From: Chloroflexota bacterium
GTDB lineage: Bacteria; Chloroflexota; Anaerolineae; Aggregatilineales; Phototrophicaceae
Direction: 5' to 3'
Length of the DNA stretch: 64,000 nucleotides
Assembly: GCA_026709625.1 (NCBI GenBank)
Contig: JAPOSR010000041.1
Coordinates: 19,732-83,731 of the forward strand
A program made the translations under genes and the position numbers. Shown here in pieces: positions 1-9,920 of this stretch. Under the pieces are notes generated by a model. That model was not told where the DNA came from and did not search any database. It worked only from the letters and a program-made list of their open reading frames with translations. Position 1 is the first letter of the stretch, and the number at the start of each line of letters is the position of its first letter.

Positions 1-1139
1 CCAAGAGCTTGTGGCTGACAGTCGATGCCGATTTGCAGCGCTATATCAACGGCACCCTGGATACTGCCTTCGCCAATGGCCCATTTGCGGAAGACTCCAA
101 TGGCGCGGCTGTTATCATCATGGATGTCAACAATGGCGAGATCCTGGCCCTGGTCAGCTACCCCGCCTATGACAGCAATATCCTAAATCCCTTCCCGGTC
201 ATCGGGCGCGCGGCAGCGGATGCGGCGCTGGAAGAACTGGTCGCTGATGAACGCAATCCGCTGCTCAACCGTGGCGCGCAGGGCACCTATGTAACTGGCT
301 CGGTCATGAAAGTGCCTAGCGCGATCGCGGCGCTGGAAAGCGGCGTTTATACGCAAGATACGCGCTACACCTGCAGCGGCAGTTGGGTCTACGGGACTGA
401 CCTGCGCTATGACTGGCTGCCCACCGGGCATGGCGTGATGTCGACGCAGACGGGGATCACCAACAGCTGCAACCCGTTCTTTTATGAAGTCGGCTTCCGA
501 CTGAATGCGCAAGACCCGCAGCTGCTGCCCGATTATGCGCAGAGGCTGGGCTTGGGACAGCCGACCGGCATCAGCGCCATTACCGAAGCCGCCGGTTACA
601 TTCCCGCGCCAGACACCATACAGCGACTGACCGGCGCGCCTTGGTCTTATGCGCACGCGGTGAACCTGGCCATCGGACAAGGCGAAGTGCAGATTACCCC
701 CCTGCAAATGCTGCGGATATACGCGGCGGTGGCAAACGGCGGCTATCTGCTGCGTCCGCATCTGGTGCGCGAGCAGGGCATTCTGGACGAACGCGAGCCG
801 GTTGCCCGGCGCGATGTAATGCGCGACCTGGCTTTGGCGGCGGACAACCTGGCGGCTATCCAACGCGGCATGTGCGATGTCACCAGTACCTATTCGGGCA
901 CGGCAGCGGCGCAGTTTGCCTATTCCCCCCTGTTGGATCTGGGCGTGTGCGGCAAGACCGGCACAGCGCAGGTGCCGGGCGAATCCAAACAGCCACACAG
1001 CTGGTTCATCGCGTATGCCCCAGCCAAAGAACCGCAGATTGCCATCGTCACACTGGTGGAGAATGGCGGCGAAGGCTCGTCTGTCGCTGCGCCACTGACG
1101 CGGGAGATCCTCGAATACTATTACTTTTCGGGGCTGTGA
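1..1139 (+). CDS. Penicillin-binding protein transpeptidase domain (FtsI/PbpA-like), 5' truncated by window edge
   Basis: Frame is open to the window edge (KSLWLTVDADLQRYI); SVMK (SxxK), TNSCN (SxN) and CGKTGTAQ (KTG) motifs. Confidence 0.88.
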   Translation, partial: KSLWLTVDADLQRYINGTLDTAFANGPFAEDSNGAAVIIMDVNNGEILALVSYPAYDSNILNPFPVIGRAAADAALEELVADERNPLLNRGAQGTYVTGSVMKVPSAIAALESGVYTQDTRYTCSGSWVYGTDLRYDWLPTGHGVMSTQTGITNSCNPFFYEVGFRLNAQDPQLLPDYAQRLGLGQPTGISAITEAAGYIPAPDTIQRLTGAPWSYAHAVNLAIGQGEVQITPLQMLRIYAAVANGGYLLRPHLVREQGILDEREPVARRDVMRDLALAADNLAAIQRGMCDVTSTYSGTAAAQFAYSPLLDLGVCGKTGTAQVPGESKQPHSWFIAYAPAKEPQIAIVTLVENGGEGSSVAAPLTREILEYYYFSGL

Positions 1140-1294
1140 TTGGCAGTCAATCGATCAAGCGAAAAGATTAATTTGATTTGCGATTGTCATAGACCACTAT
1201 GCCGTTCGCCCTTGCCCAACACTTCTAGCGAGGTCAAAGGCTTGCTTGACCAGTTGAACGATCTGGGAATAGACTTTCTCAGACATTTTCAGCA

Positions 1295-2122
1295 TCAGAC
1301 CAGGCAACTAGCCAAACGGCGATTGGCAAGTTTAACAAAGTCTGTGCGCAATTCGATCCCAATGAATTCACGACCATGCCTTTTACAGACTAACGGACAA
1401 GTGCCAACGCCTGAAAATGGATCGAGCACGAAGTCGCCCGGGTTGGAACTCGCCAAGACGATTCGCTCAATTAGTTTCTCCGGTTTCTGGATAGTGTTAA
1501 GCGCCTCTCTGCATACCAGTTCCTTAGATTTATAAGTGAGCTGCTTGATGTCGCCCCAGACATCGCCTGGATTCTTCCCCTTGCAGTTGAATTTTGTTTT
1601 GCTGTATTTGCCATTCTTGACAGAAGGCACTCTTTCGACACGCAGACGATGTTCAAGCTCTACGAGTTGCGGCACTCTGATGTCTTCCAAGTTGTAGCAG
1701 CGAGGTCTGTCGCCTTTGATGAAGTAGCAGATGATGTCGTAGTTGTTTGTATAGTTGATCCGGCCTTGAGCCAGTCGGCTAGGTTGATACCAGACTATTT
1801 TCGACTTCAAAGTCAGATACGGGCGATAATCAATGAAGTCAATGCAATTGGGCTTGCCGAACAGATACAGCGCTCCGCCCTTTTTCAGTTTGGGCGCAAA
1901 ACGTCTGATGAGTTCCAGGTTGTATTCTTGCAAGTTATGAATGCGATCCCATTCATGTTGTGTTACTCCATAAGGACCGTCACATACGATAAGATCAACC
2001 GAATCATCATCAATCCTGCCGATCAACTTGAGCGAGACGCCTTGGTAGATGCGATTCCGTTGCAAGCGCATTGCAATCTCCGCAATACCCGAGGTGGCGC
2101 GATTGACGTTGTCCGCCGGCAT
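1295..2122 (-). CDS. Site-specific DNA methyltransferase, beta-class N4/N6 type (start may be ATG at 2071)
   Basis: DGPYG (motif IV) precedes VLDPFSGVGTCPLVCKRHGREFIGIEL (motif I/X region). Confidence 0.82.
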   Translation of the reverse strand: MPADNVNRATSGIAEIAMRLQRNRIYQGVSLKLIGRIDDDSVDLIVCDGPYGVTQHEWDRIHNLQEYNLELIRRFAPKLKKGGALYLFGKPNCIDFIDYRPYLTLKSKIVWYQPSRLAQGRINYTNNYDIICYFIKGDRPRCYNLEDIRVPQLVELEHRLRVERVPSVKNGKYSKTKFNCKGKNPGDVWGDIKQLTYKSKELVCREALNTIQKPEKLIERIVLASSNPGDFVLDPFSGVGTCPLVCKRHGREFIGIELRTDFVKLANRRLASCLV

Positions 2123-2348
2123 CGTGTCGCTACCAGCGCGGCTGTCCTGTCAATTAAGACCCATTCCACAGCCAGCATCTACTACTCGCCGAGGCAAGCA
2201 TACCGCAATTCGCGGCAGAACAGGAACTTGAAATGGGCGCGGCTTTCGTCTAGACTTGTGAACAATAGTACAAGCGGCATAATCTGACCCGCAGCCGCCG
2301 CGACGATTGGCGATCTGGGTGGCGTAGAATGGCAGGTGAGTCTCGCAG

Positions 2349-3647
2349 ATGAACAACAACCGCAATCGTACGCCGTCAGTCAGTCCGGCCGCGGTGGTGG
2401 TCGCCGCCATCTTTTTGCTGGTGAGCGTCGTCGGCATCAACTGGTTCACCAGCTTTGTGCCAGCGGTGCTGCCGCCGCAAGCCTCCGCCGAATCCAAGAG
2501 CGTCGACGAGCTCTTTTATGTGCTGGTCATCATTGGCGGCATCGTCTTTTTCTTGATACAAGGCATGCTGTTGATCTCGGTCATCTTCTTCCGCGCGAAG
2601 AGCGGCGACCCAAGCGATGGGCCTGCCTATCATGGCAACGCGCTGCTCGAGATCGTCTGGACGATCATCCCGGCTGGCGTGGTCGTTTTCCTGGCTGTGC
2701 TCAGCTTCAATGTATGGATGCAAAATACCGAGCCAAAAGCCATGGTGAATCTGATTGATGGCGATGAAGTCAAGATCAATGTCAGCGGCGCGCGCTATGC
2801 CTGGACGCATAGCTATCAGACCGGGCGGATCGACCCAGATGGCGAGCAGATCGTCATCAACAGCGGCGACAGGCTGCACACCTACATCGGCCAGCATATC
2901 GAGCTGGAGCTGCGCACGCAAGATGTCATCCACTCGTACTGGGTGCCAGCGATGCGCGTCAAGCAAGACCTGCTGCCAGGCAACCCAGCCACTGGCGGAC
3001 GCCCCACCGAAATCCGCTTCACGCCTGTGCGTGTCGAAGGCGAGACCTATCCGGCCGCCTACCCGATCGTCTGCGCAGAGCTGTGCGGCGATGGCCACGG
3101 GCGAATGACCGGCGAGGTTGTTGTCTATGAAGATGAAAACCAGTTCTTGCAAGCCTTCTATGAGCCAGCCATCGATGCTATCTTGAACCCGCCCGCCGAC
3201 CCCGTGCTGCGCGGCGAGATCGTCATTCAGCAATACATCTGCAACAGCTGCCACACCCTGGACAGCCTGGGTTGGACCAGCCGCACTGGACCTTCGCTGA
3301 ATGGCATCGCCGACCGCGCTGGCGAACGCGTGCCCGGCCAATCGGCAGAAGAATATATCGTACAATCCGTCTGGAATACCCAGGCATTTGTCGTGCCTGG
3401 CTATACCGAGCAGATGCCGGCCTTTGGCCCCGACCAGACCGACGCCAATGCCATGAATGCCGAGCAGCTCTATGCCATCACAGCGTTTTTGTGCACGCAG
3501 GGCGAGCAGAGCGACTGCGACAGCGAAAACCAGACCACCGCCATCCCCGCCGCCATCAAAACCGCCTTTGGGCTTGAGGTCGATATCACCTTTGGGCAAG
3601 GCGACGGCGCGTCAACAGACAGCAGCGAAGCACCAGACGAGGACTAG
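2349..3647 (+). CDS. coxB: Cytochrome c oxidase subunit II with fused C-terminal cytochrome c domain (caa3 type)
   Basis: CuA motif CAELCGDGHGRM; heme c motif CNSCH; two N-terminal TM segments. Confidence 0.95.
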   Translation: MNNNRNRTPSVSPAAVVVAAIFLLVSVVGINWFTSFVPAVLPPQASAESKSVDELFYVLVIIGGIVFFLIQGMLLISVIFFRAKSGDPSDGPAYHGNALLEIVWTIIPAGVVVFLAVLSFNVWMQNTEPKAMVNLIDGDEVKINVSGARYAWTHSYQTGRIDPDGEQIVINSGDRLHTYIGQHIELELRTQDVIHSYWVPAMRVKQDLLPGNPATGGRPTEIRFTPVRVEGETYPAAYPIVCAELCGDGHGRMTGEVVVYEDENQFLQAFYEPAIDAILNPPADPVLRGEIVIQQYICNSCHTLDSLGWTSRTGPSLNGIADRAGERVPGQSAEEYIVQSVWNTQAFVVPGYTEQMPAFGPDQTDANAMNAEQLYAITAFLCTQGEQSDCDSENQTTAIPAAIKTAFGLEVDITFGQGDGASTDSSEAPDED

Positions 3648-3649
3648 AC

Positions 3650-5335
3650 ATGGCAACCATCGCGGTCCCGATCGGCACGCAAGCAGAGCAGCGCGAGGCG
3701 GAAGCGGTTCGCCGCCCGGCGTTGAGCGAATACCTGCGCTGGAGCGTCGATCACAAGATCATCGGCGTGCAATACGGCATCAGCTCCTTTCTGTTTTTCC
3801 TGGTGGGTGGCGCGATGGCCATGGGCATCCGGCTGGAGCTGCTGACGCCTGGGCTGGATCTGATGGTCTCTGGCTCTGCCTACAACAGCCTCTTCACCAT
3901 GCACGGGACGGTGATGATCTTCCTGTTCATCATCCCCATGTGGGCGGCATTTGGCAACTTTGTGGTGCCGCTGCAGCTGGGCGCAAAAGACATGGCATTC
4001 CCTTGGTTGAACGCCTTCGCCTTTTGGTTGATTCCCCCTGCCGCCATCATCATATTGATGGGCTATTTCGTCACGCCAGCCGAGGCCGGCTGGACAGCAT
4101 ACCCGCCGCTGTCGACGCTCTTCAGTGGCGATGGGCAGACCTTGTGGGCATTGGGCGCGCACCTGCTGGGCATCTCGTCTATCATGGGCAGCATCAACTT
4201 CATCGTCACCATTTTGAATATGCGCCCGGAAGGCATGACCCTGTGGCGCATGCCCCTGCTGTGCTGGGCGGTGCTGGCCACCAGCATCATCGCGGTGATG
4301 GCGACGCCTTTTTTGGCTGGCGCGCTGACCCTGCTGCTGCTCGACCGCGTGGCTGGAACGACCTTCTTTGATGCCGCGGGCGGCGGCGATGTGCTGCTGT
4401 GGCAGAACATCTTCTGGTTTTACAGCCACCCCGCCGTCTACATCATGGTGCTGCCGGGCATGGGCGTGCTGTCGGAGGTGCTGTCCATCCACAGCCGCAA
4501 GCCGGTCTTTGGCTATCGGATGGTGGGCTTGTCGAGCATGGGCATCGCCTTTGTAGGCTTCACAGTCTGGGCGCACCACATGTTCACGAGTTTGCAGCCA
4601 GAGCTGCGCATACCTTTCATGATCACCACCATGATCATCGCCGTGCCGACTGGCATCAAAATGTTCAGCTGGCTGGGCACGATCTGGGGCGGCAAGATCC
4701 GCTTCACCAGCGCCATGCTCTTCGCACTGGGCTTCCTTTCCATGTTTGTCATCGGCGGCATCACCGGGGTCATGCTGGCGGCGCTGCCTTTCGATATTCA
4801 TGTACACGACACCTATTTTGTCGTCAGCCACTTTCATTTCGTGCTCTTTGGCGGCAGCGTCTTCGCCATTTATGCAGCGCTTTATCACTGGTTCCCCAAG
4901 GTTACCGGGCGCATGATGAACGAGCGGCTGGGGCGCATTCATTTCGTCTTCACCTATTTTGGATTCCTGTTCACCTTCTTCCCGATGCACATTGTGGGCA
5001 TGCTGGGGATGCCGCGGCGGGTGGCTGTGTATGACCCGGCTTTTACGCAATGGAATCAGCTAATCGGCATAGCGGCATTTGTACTGGGATTCTCCACCTT
5101 CATCGTCGTCTACAATGTCATCCACTCCTACTTCCGCGGTCCAGTCGCTGGCGCCAACCCTTGGCGCGCGTTGACCTTGGAATGGGCGACAACCTCGCCG
5201 CCGCCTGTCACCAATTTCATTGATGACCCCATTCCCTACGAAGATCCCTATGGCTATGGCACCGAAGCGGCAACCGCCTATCTGGACGCGGTCGATGAAA
5301 CTTTCCGCAATGGCGCGCCGGCCAGCAGCCGCTAG
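3650..5335 (+). CDS. coxA: Cytochrome c oxidase subunit I (A2-type heme-copper oxidase)
   Basis: FYSHPAVYIMVLPGMG, WAHHMFT and HDTYFVVSHFHFVL motifs. Confidence 0.96.
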   Translation: MATIAVPIGTQAEQREAEAVRRPALSEYLRWSVDHKIIGVQYGISSFLFFLVGGAMAMGIRLELLTPGLDLMVSGSAYNSLFTMHGTVMIFLFIIPMWAAFGNFVVPLQLGAKDMAFPWLNAFAFWLIPPAAIIILMGYFVTPAEAGWTAYPPLSTLFSGDGQTLWALGAHLLGISSIMGSINFIVTILNMRPEGMTLWRMPLLCWAVLATSIIAVMATPFLAGALTLLLLDRVAGTTFFDAAGGGDVLLWQNIFWFYSHPAVYIMVLPGMGVLSEVLSIHSRKPVFGYRMVGLSSMGIAFVGFTVWAHHMFTSLQPELRIPFMITTMIIAVPTGIKMFSWLGTIWGGKIRFTSAMLFALGFLSMFVIGGITGVMLAALPFDIHVHDTYFVVSHFHFVLFGGSVFAIYAALYHWFPKVTGRMMNERLGRIHFVFTYFGFLFTFFPMHIVGMLGMPRRVAVYDPAFTQWNQLIGIAAFVLGFSTFIVVYNVIHSYFRGPVAGANPWRALTLEWATTSPPPVTNFIDDPIPYEDPYGYGTEAATAYLDAVDETFRNGAPASSR

Positions 5336-5352
5336 CCAGAGCAGAGCGCGCG

Positions 5353-5964
5353 ATGAGCAACGGCATCAGCCACGGGCAAAAAGCCAAGCCCCGCGACCAG
5401 CAGAGCGCGGCGCTGCGCCTGAAAAACAACCGCCTGGGGATGAACATCTTCCAGGTCAGTTGGATCATGGTTTTCTTCGCTTTGATCGTGGTCAATTGGC
5501 AGCTGCGATTCAGCTATGCGCAATGGCCGCCGGTTGGCGTGACGCCTTTCGAGCCGCTGCTGCCCAGCCTGGCGACATTGGCGCTGCTTGGCAGCTCGTT
5601 TTTTGCGCAGCGCGGCTTGGCAGCTTTTCGCAGCGCAGAGATTAAGGACTTTGCGCTTTGCTGGCGACTGACGATGACCTTGGGCATCGTCTTCATGGCT
5701 TTGATTGCACGCGAGTTTGCGATGGTTTCGGCAGCGGCGCTGGCCACCCAGTATGGAGTGACCATGCGTTTGATGACCGGTTTTCACATTGTGCATGCGC
5801 TGGTGATCGTAGGCATAATGCTGGCGGTGTATCGTCGAGCCGGCGCAGGCGCGTATCGTGGCGGCGAGGCGGCCGGTTGGGCCGTGGAAGGCGCCGCCAA
5901 GCTGTGGCATTTTGTCACAGTCGCCTGGATGTTGTTTTATTTGGTGCTCTACTGGCTGCGCTGA
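5353..5964 (+). CDS. Cytochrome c oxidase subunit III-like membrane protein (short form)
   Basis: TGFHIVHALVIVGI and KLWHFVTVAWMLFYLVLY; position in cox operon. Confidence 0.75.
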   Translation: MSNGISHGQKAKPRDQQSAALRLKNNRLGMNIFQVSWIMVFFALIVVNWQLRFSYAQWPPVGVTPFEPLLPSLATLALLGSSFFAQRGLAAFRSAEIKDFALCWRLTMTLGIVFMALIAREFAMVSAAALATQYGVTMRLMTGFHIVHALVIVGIMLAVYRRAGAGAYRGGEAAGWAVEGAAKLWHFVTVAWMLFYLVLYWLR

Positions 5965-5990
5965 AAGAATAAGGCTGCCACAGCGACACG

Positions 5991-7040
5991 GTGTTTGACG
6001 ATTGGCGTCTGTGGCGACAGGAGCGACAAACGATGGACAAACCAGGGATGACACGGGCGATACCAGCGATGATGGTGGGCTTCATCGGCTCGCTGGCTTT
6101 TGTCTACGCCACCCGTGTTCTGCAAAATATGGACCCCGTGTGGATGAATGCCGAAACCAGCGAAGGCGCGCAGGTGGGCTTGGTCTTGGCGGCATTTGTC
6201 TCCATGGCGACCTTTATGTGGGGCGTCGGCGCTTTCGACCCCAAGATGAGCGAACATGGCGAACACGCGCATGAAGCAGACGAGAGCGCGCCCGAAAAAG
6301 ACTTTGCCTTGCGCACAACAGGCGGCGTATTCGGCGCGGGCAAATGGTGCTGGGATCTGGCTTGGCGCATCATCAACGACTCGCCCAAGCCGATGCGCTT
6401 CCCCTACCTGAATGTTGGTTTCTTGCTGCTGCGCTGGTTGGTCAATGTACTCTGGTTTGTCATTTGGCTGGGCATATTTGGCGGCTGGCGCTTCTTCTTG
6501 GGCGCGGTCGCGGGCTTGCCGGGCACAATCGGCGTCATTTTGATGAGCCTGTCCTGCTTGGGGCAGACAGTCGCTTTTTATGCCGGGCAACTCTTCTTGG
6601 TCTTGACGCTGGCGGTTATAACCACGATCGTGCTGTTTACGGTGGCGCTCCTGCCCCACGGCTTGAGCTTGCAGATCGCCCACGAGCCCAACGCGGACTT
6701 TGCCGCCAATGGCTTTGGCGATTTCATTATCCCTATCCAGGAAGTTCTGGGGCTGGTCTTGCCACCCGACGACTTTGCCAACCAGACGATCGCAGGCACA
6801 AGCCAATTCACTGTGCTGCTGGGCTTCATTTTGATCATCTTTGTTTCGCTGGCGCTGGCGACGGGTGGCATCGCTGTCTTCTTTTATTTGGCGCATCGTG
6901 GCGTGCGCGAGGCAAAAGACATCGACCCGACCGATGGCCAGCGAACACAGATTCTGCCCATCCGCGAGACCGGCAAGATCGCTGGTGGCGTGGCTGCCGT
7001 CATCCGAGCCGTGCCGCGGGCTATCGGCTATCAAAAGTAA
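5991..7040 (+). CDS. Multi-TM membrane protein of unknown function inside the cox operon
   Basis: Long hydrophobic ORF, colinear with and tightly spaced to cox genes; family not recognised. Confidence 0.75.
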   Translation: MFDDWRLWRQERQTMDKPGMTRAIPAMMVGFIGSLAFVYATRVLQNMDPVWMNAETSEGAQVGLVLAAFVSMATFMWGVGAFDPKMSEHGEHAHEADESAPEKDFALRTTGGVFGAGKWCWDLAWRIINDSPKPMRFPYLNVGFLLLRWLVNVLWFVIWLGIFGGWRFFLGAVAGLPGTIGVILMSLSCLGQTVAFYAGQLFLVLTLAVITTIVLFTVALLPHGLSLQIAHEPNADFAANGFGDFIIPIQEVLGLVLPPDDFANQTIAGTSQFTVLLGFILIIFVSLALATGGIAVFFYLAHRGVREAKDIDPTDGQRTQILPIRETGKIAGGVAAVIRAVPRAIGYQK

Positions 7041-7055
7041 AGCGAGAGACAGAGC

Positions 7056-7691
7056 ATGGCACAACTGACAGCCGACCAGCTTGCAGCGTCAGTCCATGAT
7101 GATCATGGGCATATGAGCGTCGAAGACAGCAACAACAACCTCAAGCTGGGTGTTTGGCTCTACCTAGCATCAGAAGTCGTCATCTTCTCCATCATGATCG
7201 TTGGCTATGTGCTGCTGCGCATCAACGAGCCGGACATTGTTGCCGAGGCCCACGAACAGCTCGGCGTCGGGCTGGTGACCGCCAATACCTTCGTTTTGCT
7301 GGCCAGCAGCTTCTTCATGGTCATGGGCTTGCGCGCCATGCAGCAGGGCAACCGCGCTGGCATGCTGCGCTGGATCGGGCTGACGGCGCTGGGTGGCATC
7401 GTCTTCCTCGGCGGGCAATACATCGAATACCGAGAGCTTTCGCACCTGGGCATCGTGCTGGGTTACGATCTGGAATCGCAGTGGAGCACTTTGGGCATGC
7501 GCTTCTATGCGCCGACCTTCTTTCATGGCGCGCATGTTTTTGTGGGCGTGCTGTGGGCGCTGGAAGTGCTGCGGCGCGGCACGAAAGGCCGTTATGACCA
7601 CAACCCAATTGGCATTGAGATGTTCGGCTTATACTGGCACTTTGTCGATGTCGTCTGGATTATGCTGTTCACGCTGATATACCTGGTTTAG
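7056..7691 (+). CDS. coxC: Cytochrome c oxidase subunit III
   Basis: KLGVWLYLASEVVIFS, FHGAHVFVGVLW and YWHFVDVVWIMLFTLIYLV. Confidence 0.93.
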   Translation: MAQLTADQLAASVHDDHGHMSVEDSNNNLKLGVWLYLASEVVIFSIMIVGYVLLRINEPDIVAEAHEQLGVGLVTANTFVLLASSFFMVMGLRAMQQGNRAGMLRWIGLTALGGIVFLGGQYIEYRELSHLGIVLGYDLESQWSTLGMRFYAPTFFHGAHVFVGVLWALEVLRRGTKGRYDHNPIGIEMFGLYWHFVDVVWIMLFTLIYLV

Positions 7692-7701
7692 GAGCCGCAC
7701 C

Positions 7702-8082
7702 ATGGCGCAAGCGACGCATCAAGACGATGGGCATCACAGCAATACTGTCAGACTGCTGGGCAGGCAGATCACAGTCGAAGGCGGCGTCTACACGGTTGTC
7801 TTTGTCGCTTTGGCGATTTTGACAGTCATCGAAGTGATCAGCGCTGAGGGCTTGAAGGGCGCGATTCACGATTTCCCGGACGCCGCCGCGACGCTGGAAG
7901 CCATCAAAGCCGCCATATTGCTCATCATCGCCGTCATCAAATCTACGTTGGTCATCTGGTTCTACATGCACCTGCGCGATGAAAAGCCGCTGCTGGCTGT
8001 CGTGCTGCTGCTGCCGCTGCTCATCGCGGGCTTGTCGATCCTCTACCTGCTGGCCATCCCGCCAGGCGGCTACAGCTTGTGA
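7702..8082 (+). CDS. Cytochrome c oxidase subunit IV-like protein
   Basis: IKSTLVIWFYMHLRDEKPL typical of prokaryotic subunit IV; end of cox operon. Confidence 0.8.
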   Translation: MAQATHQDDGHHSNTVRLLGRQITVEGGVYTVVFVALAILTVIEVISAEGLKGAIHDFPDAAATLEAIKAAILLIIAVIKSTLVIWFYMHLRDEKPLLAVVLLLPLLIAGLSILYLLAIPPGGYSL

Positions 8083-8133
8083 TGCCGCGCTGACACCCAC
8101 TGCCAGGACAAAAAGCGGGCATTGCGTTGCCTG

Positions 8134-8142
8134 TGTTATAGT
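8134..8142 (+). promoter_or_regulatory. Possible extended -10 (TGTTATAGT) upstream of Uma2 gene 1
   Basis: TGnTATAGT 30 nt upstream of ATG 8172; no convincing -35. Confidence 0.4.
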
Positions 8143-8171
8143 TGGCTGCAAGTCCATGCGGGAGGCTGAAC

Positions 8172-8783
8172 ATGGCAGTCAGCGAGTTGTCGCGCGTCAA
8201 AACAAAGACCTATACCATCGATGATGTCTGGGCTATGGAATGCGACCCCGTCAACGAAGGACGCTACTTCTATCTGATTGACGGCGAACTGCGCGAGGAG
8301 CCCATGCCAAATTGGACTCATACGGAACTGGCAGCGCTCATCGCCCATCTGCTTCTGCGCTATGTCATGCCGCGCAAACTTGGCTCGGTCAATGTTGAAT
8401 TCAGCGCGCATCCGCCTGACTCACGACATACACTGCTAGTACCTGATGTAGCTTTTACCCGTGCCGAACGAGTGCCGGTTCCGAGACCCAAAGGTTATGC
8501 GCCGCTTTTCCCCGATATCGCTGTTGAGATCAAATCCCCCAGCAACAGCATGGCGCAGCTGCGGCGAAAAGCGCGCACTTATCTACAGCATGGCGCGACA
8601 CTCGTGTGGCTGGTCTTGCCCGAGCAGAGCGCAGTCGAAGAATGGCAGGTGGGTGATGATGGGAAATTGCGGCACAGGCTTGTCGAACGCGCCGGAGCGC
8701 TGGACGGCGGGACGGCTCTGCCCGGCTTTGAACTGGCGCTGAGCGAGATCTTCCCGCAAACTGACAAACACAGGGGCGGCTGA
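8172..8783 (+). CDS. Uma2 family (DUF820) PD-(D/E)XK endonuclease-like protein, copy 1
   Basis: PDIAVEIKSPSNSMAQLRRKARTYLQHGATLVWLVLP, classic Uma2 core. Confidence 0.88.
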   Translation: MAVSELSRVKTKTYTIDDVWAMECDPVNEGRYFYLIDGELREEPMPNWTHTELAALIAHLLLRYVMPRKLGSVNVEFSAHPPDSRHTLLVPDVAFTRAERVPVPRPKGYAPLFPDIAVEIKSPSNSMAQLRRKARTYLQHGATLVWLVLPEQSAVEEWQVGDDGKLRHRLVERAGALDGGTALPGFELALSEIFPQTDKHRGG

Positions 8784-8785
8784 AC

Positions 8786-9403
8786 ATGGCAGTCAGCGAG
8801 TTGCCGCGCGTCAAAACAAAGACCTATACCATCGATGATGTCTGGGCTATGGAATGCGACCCCGTCAACGAAGGACGCTACTTCTATCTGATTGACGGGG
8901 AATTGCTTGAGGAGCCCATGCCAAATTGGACTCACGCTAAATTGGCGATGCTAATCGGCCATCTTTTGCTGAGCTATGTCAGACCTCGCAAACTCGGCGA
9001 GGTTACAGTCGAACCAGGCATGCATCCTCAACATTCCCGGCACACGCTGCTTATGCCTGATATTGCCTTCCTTCGCTATGACCGACTGCCCGACTCGCCA
9101 CCTGAAGTCTATATGCCTACCATGCCCGATATCGCTGTTGAGATCAAATCCCCCAGCAACAGCATGGCGCAGCTGCGGCGAAAAGCGCGCACTTATCTAC
9201 AGCATGGCGCGACACTCGTGTGGCTGGTCTTGCCCGAGCAGAGCGCAGTCGAAGAATGGCAGGTGGGTGATGATGAGAAATTGCGGCGCAGGCTTGTCGA
9301 ACGCGCCGGAGCGCTGGAAGGCGGGACGGCTCTGCCCGGCTTTGAACTCAAACTGAGTCTGCTTTTTCCACCAGACGACAACGGAGAAGACCATGCCAGT
9401 TGA
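8786..9403 (+). CDS. Uma2 family endonuclease-like protein, copy 2 (tandem duplicate)
   Basis: Same family motifs; nearly identical ends to copy 1 at a constant 614-nt offset. Confidence 0.88.
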   Translation: MAVSELPRVKTKTYTIDDVWAMECDPVNEGRYFYLIDGELLEEPMPNWTHAKLAMLIGHLLLSYVRPRKLGEVTVEPGMHPQHSRHTLLMPDIAFLRYDRLPDSPPEVYMPTMPDIAVEIKSPSNSMAQLRRKARTYLQHGATLVWLVLPEQSAVEEWQVGDDEKLRRRLVERAGALEGGTALPGFELKLSLLFPPDDNGEDHAS

Positions 9404-9818
9404 AATCACTTTGGGCGAGGGAACACGCGCGACAATCCGCATCCGCAGACACGAATGGCATGCCGACGAGCCTCTGGAAGCTGGCGGCAGCGACACCGGA
9501 CCCACACCCGGCGAGATGATGCTGGGCGCGCTCGGCTCGTGCATGGCCATCACTTGCCGCCTCTATGCCGAGCGCAAAGGCTGGGATTTGCAAGGGGTGG
9601 ATGTGGCGCTGGATTATGAGCGCTTCCGCGGACGCGACTATCCCGCGCACACCGGCGATGATCTGTTTGTGCACGAAATCCGCGAGGCGCTGGTTTTCCG
9701 TGGCGATCTGGATGAGAAGCAGCTGGCGCGGCTGCGCGATATTGCCAGCAAATGCCCGGTGCACCGACTGTTAGACTATCCAACCTATTTTGTCAATCTT
9801 GCGCTGGGCGAAGAATAG
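9393..9818 (+). CDS. OsmC family protein
   Basis: GPTPGEMMLGALGSCMAITCRLYAERKG and CPVHRLL motifs. Confidence 0.88.
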   Translation: MPVEITLGEGTRATIRIRRHEWHADEPLEAGGSDTGPTPGEMMLGALGSCMAITCRLYAERKGWDLQGVDVALDYERFRGRDYPAHTGDDLFVHEIREALVFRGDLDEKQLARLRDIASKCPVHRLLDYPTYFVNLALGEE

Positions 9819-9920
9819 CCGCGCCATTCACATGCTTTGTATGCGCCAGGCGCAAGATAAGATCGTTCAATGCCTGAGCAAGATCAGCCAGCTTGTTGAT
9901 CATCGAGAACCGAGATTGGC

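Noticed and set aside
3644-5050. 468-aa minus-strand ORF antisense to coxA
   Set aside because: Codon-bias shadow ORF of a strongly supported coxA; His/Gln/Arg-rich composition, no recognisable domain.
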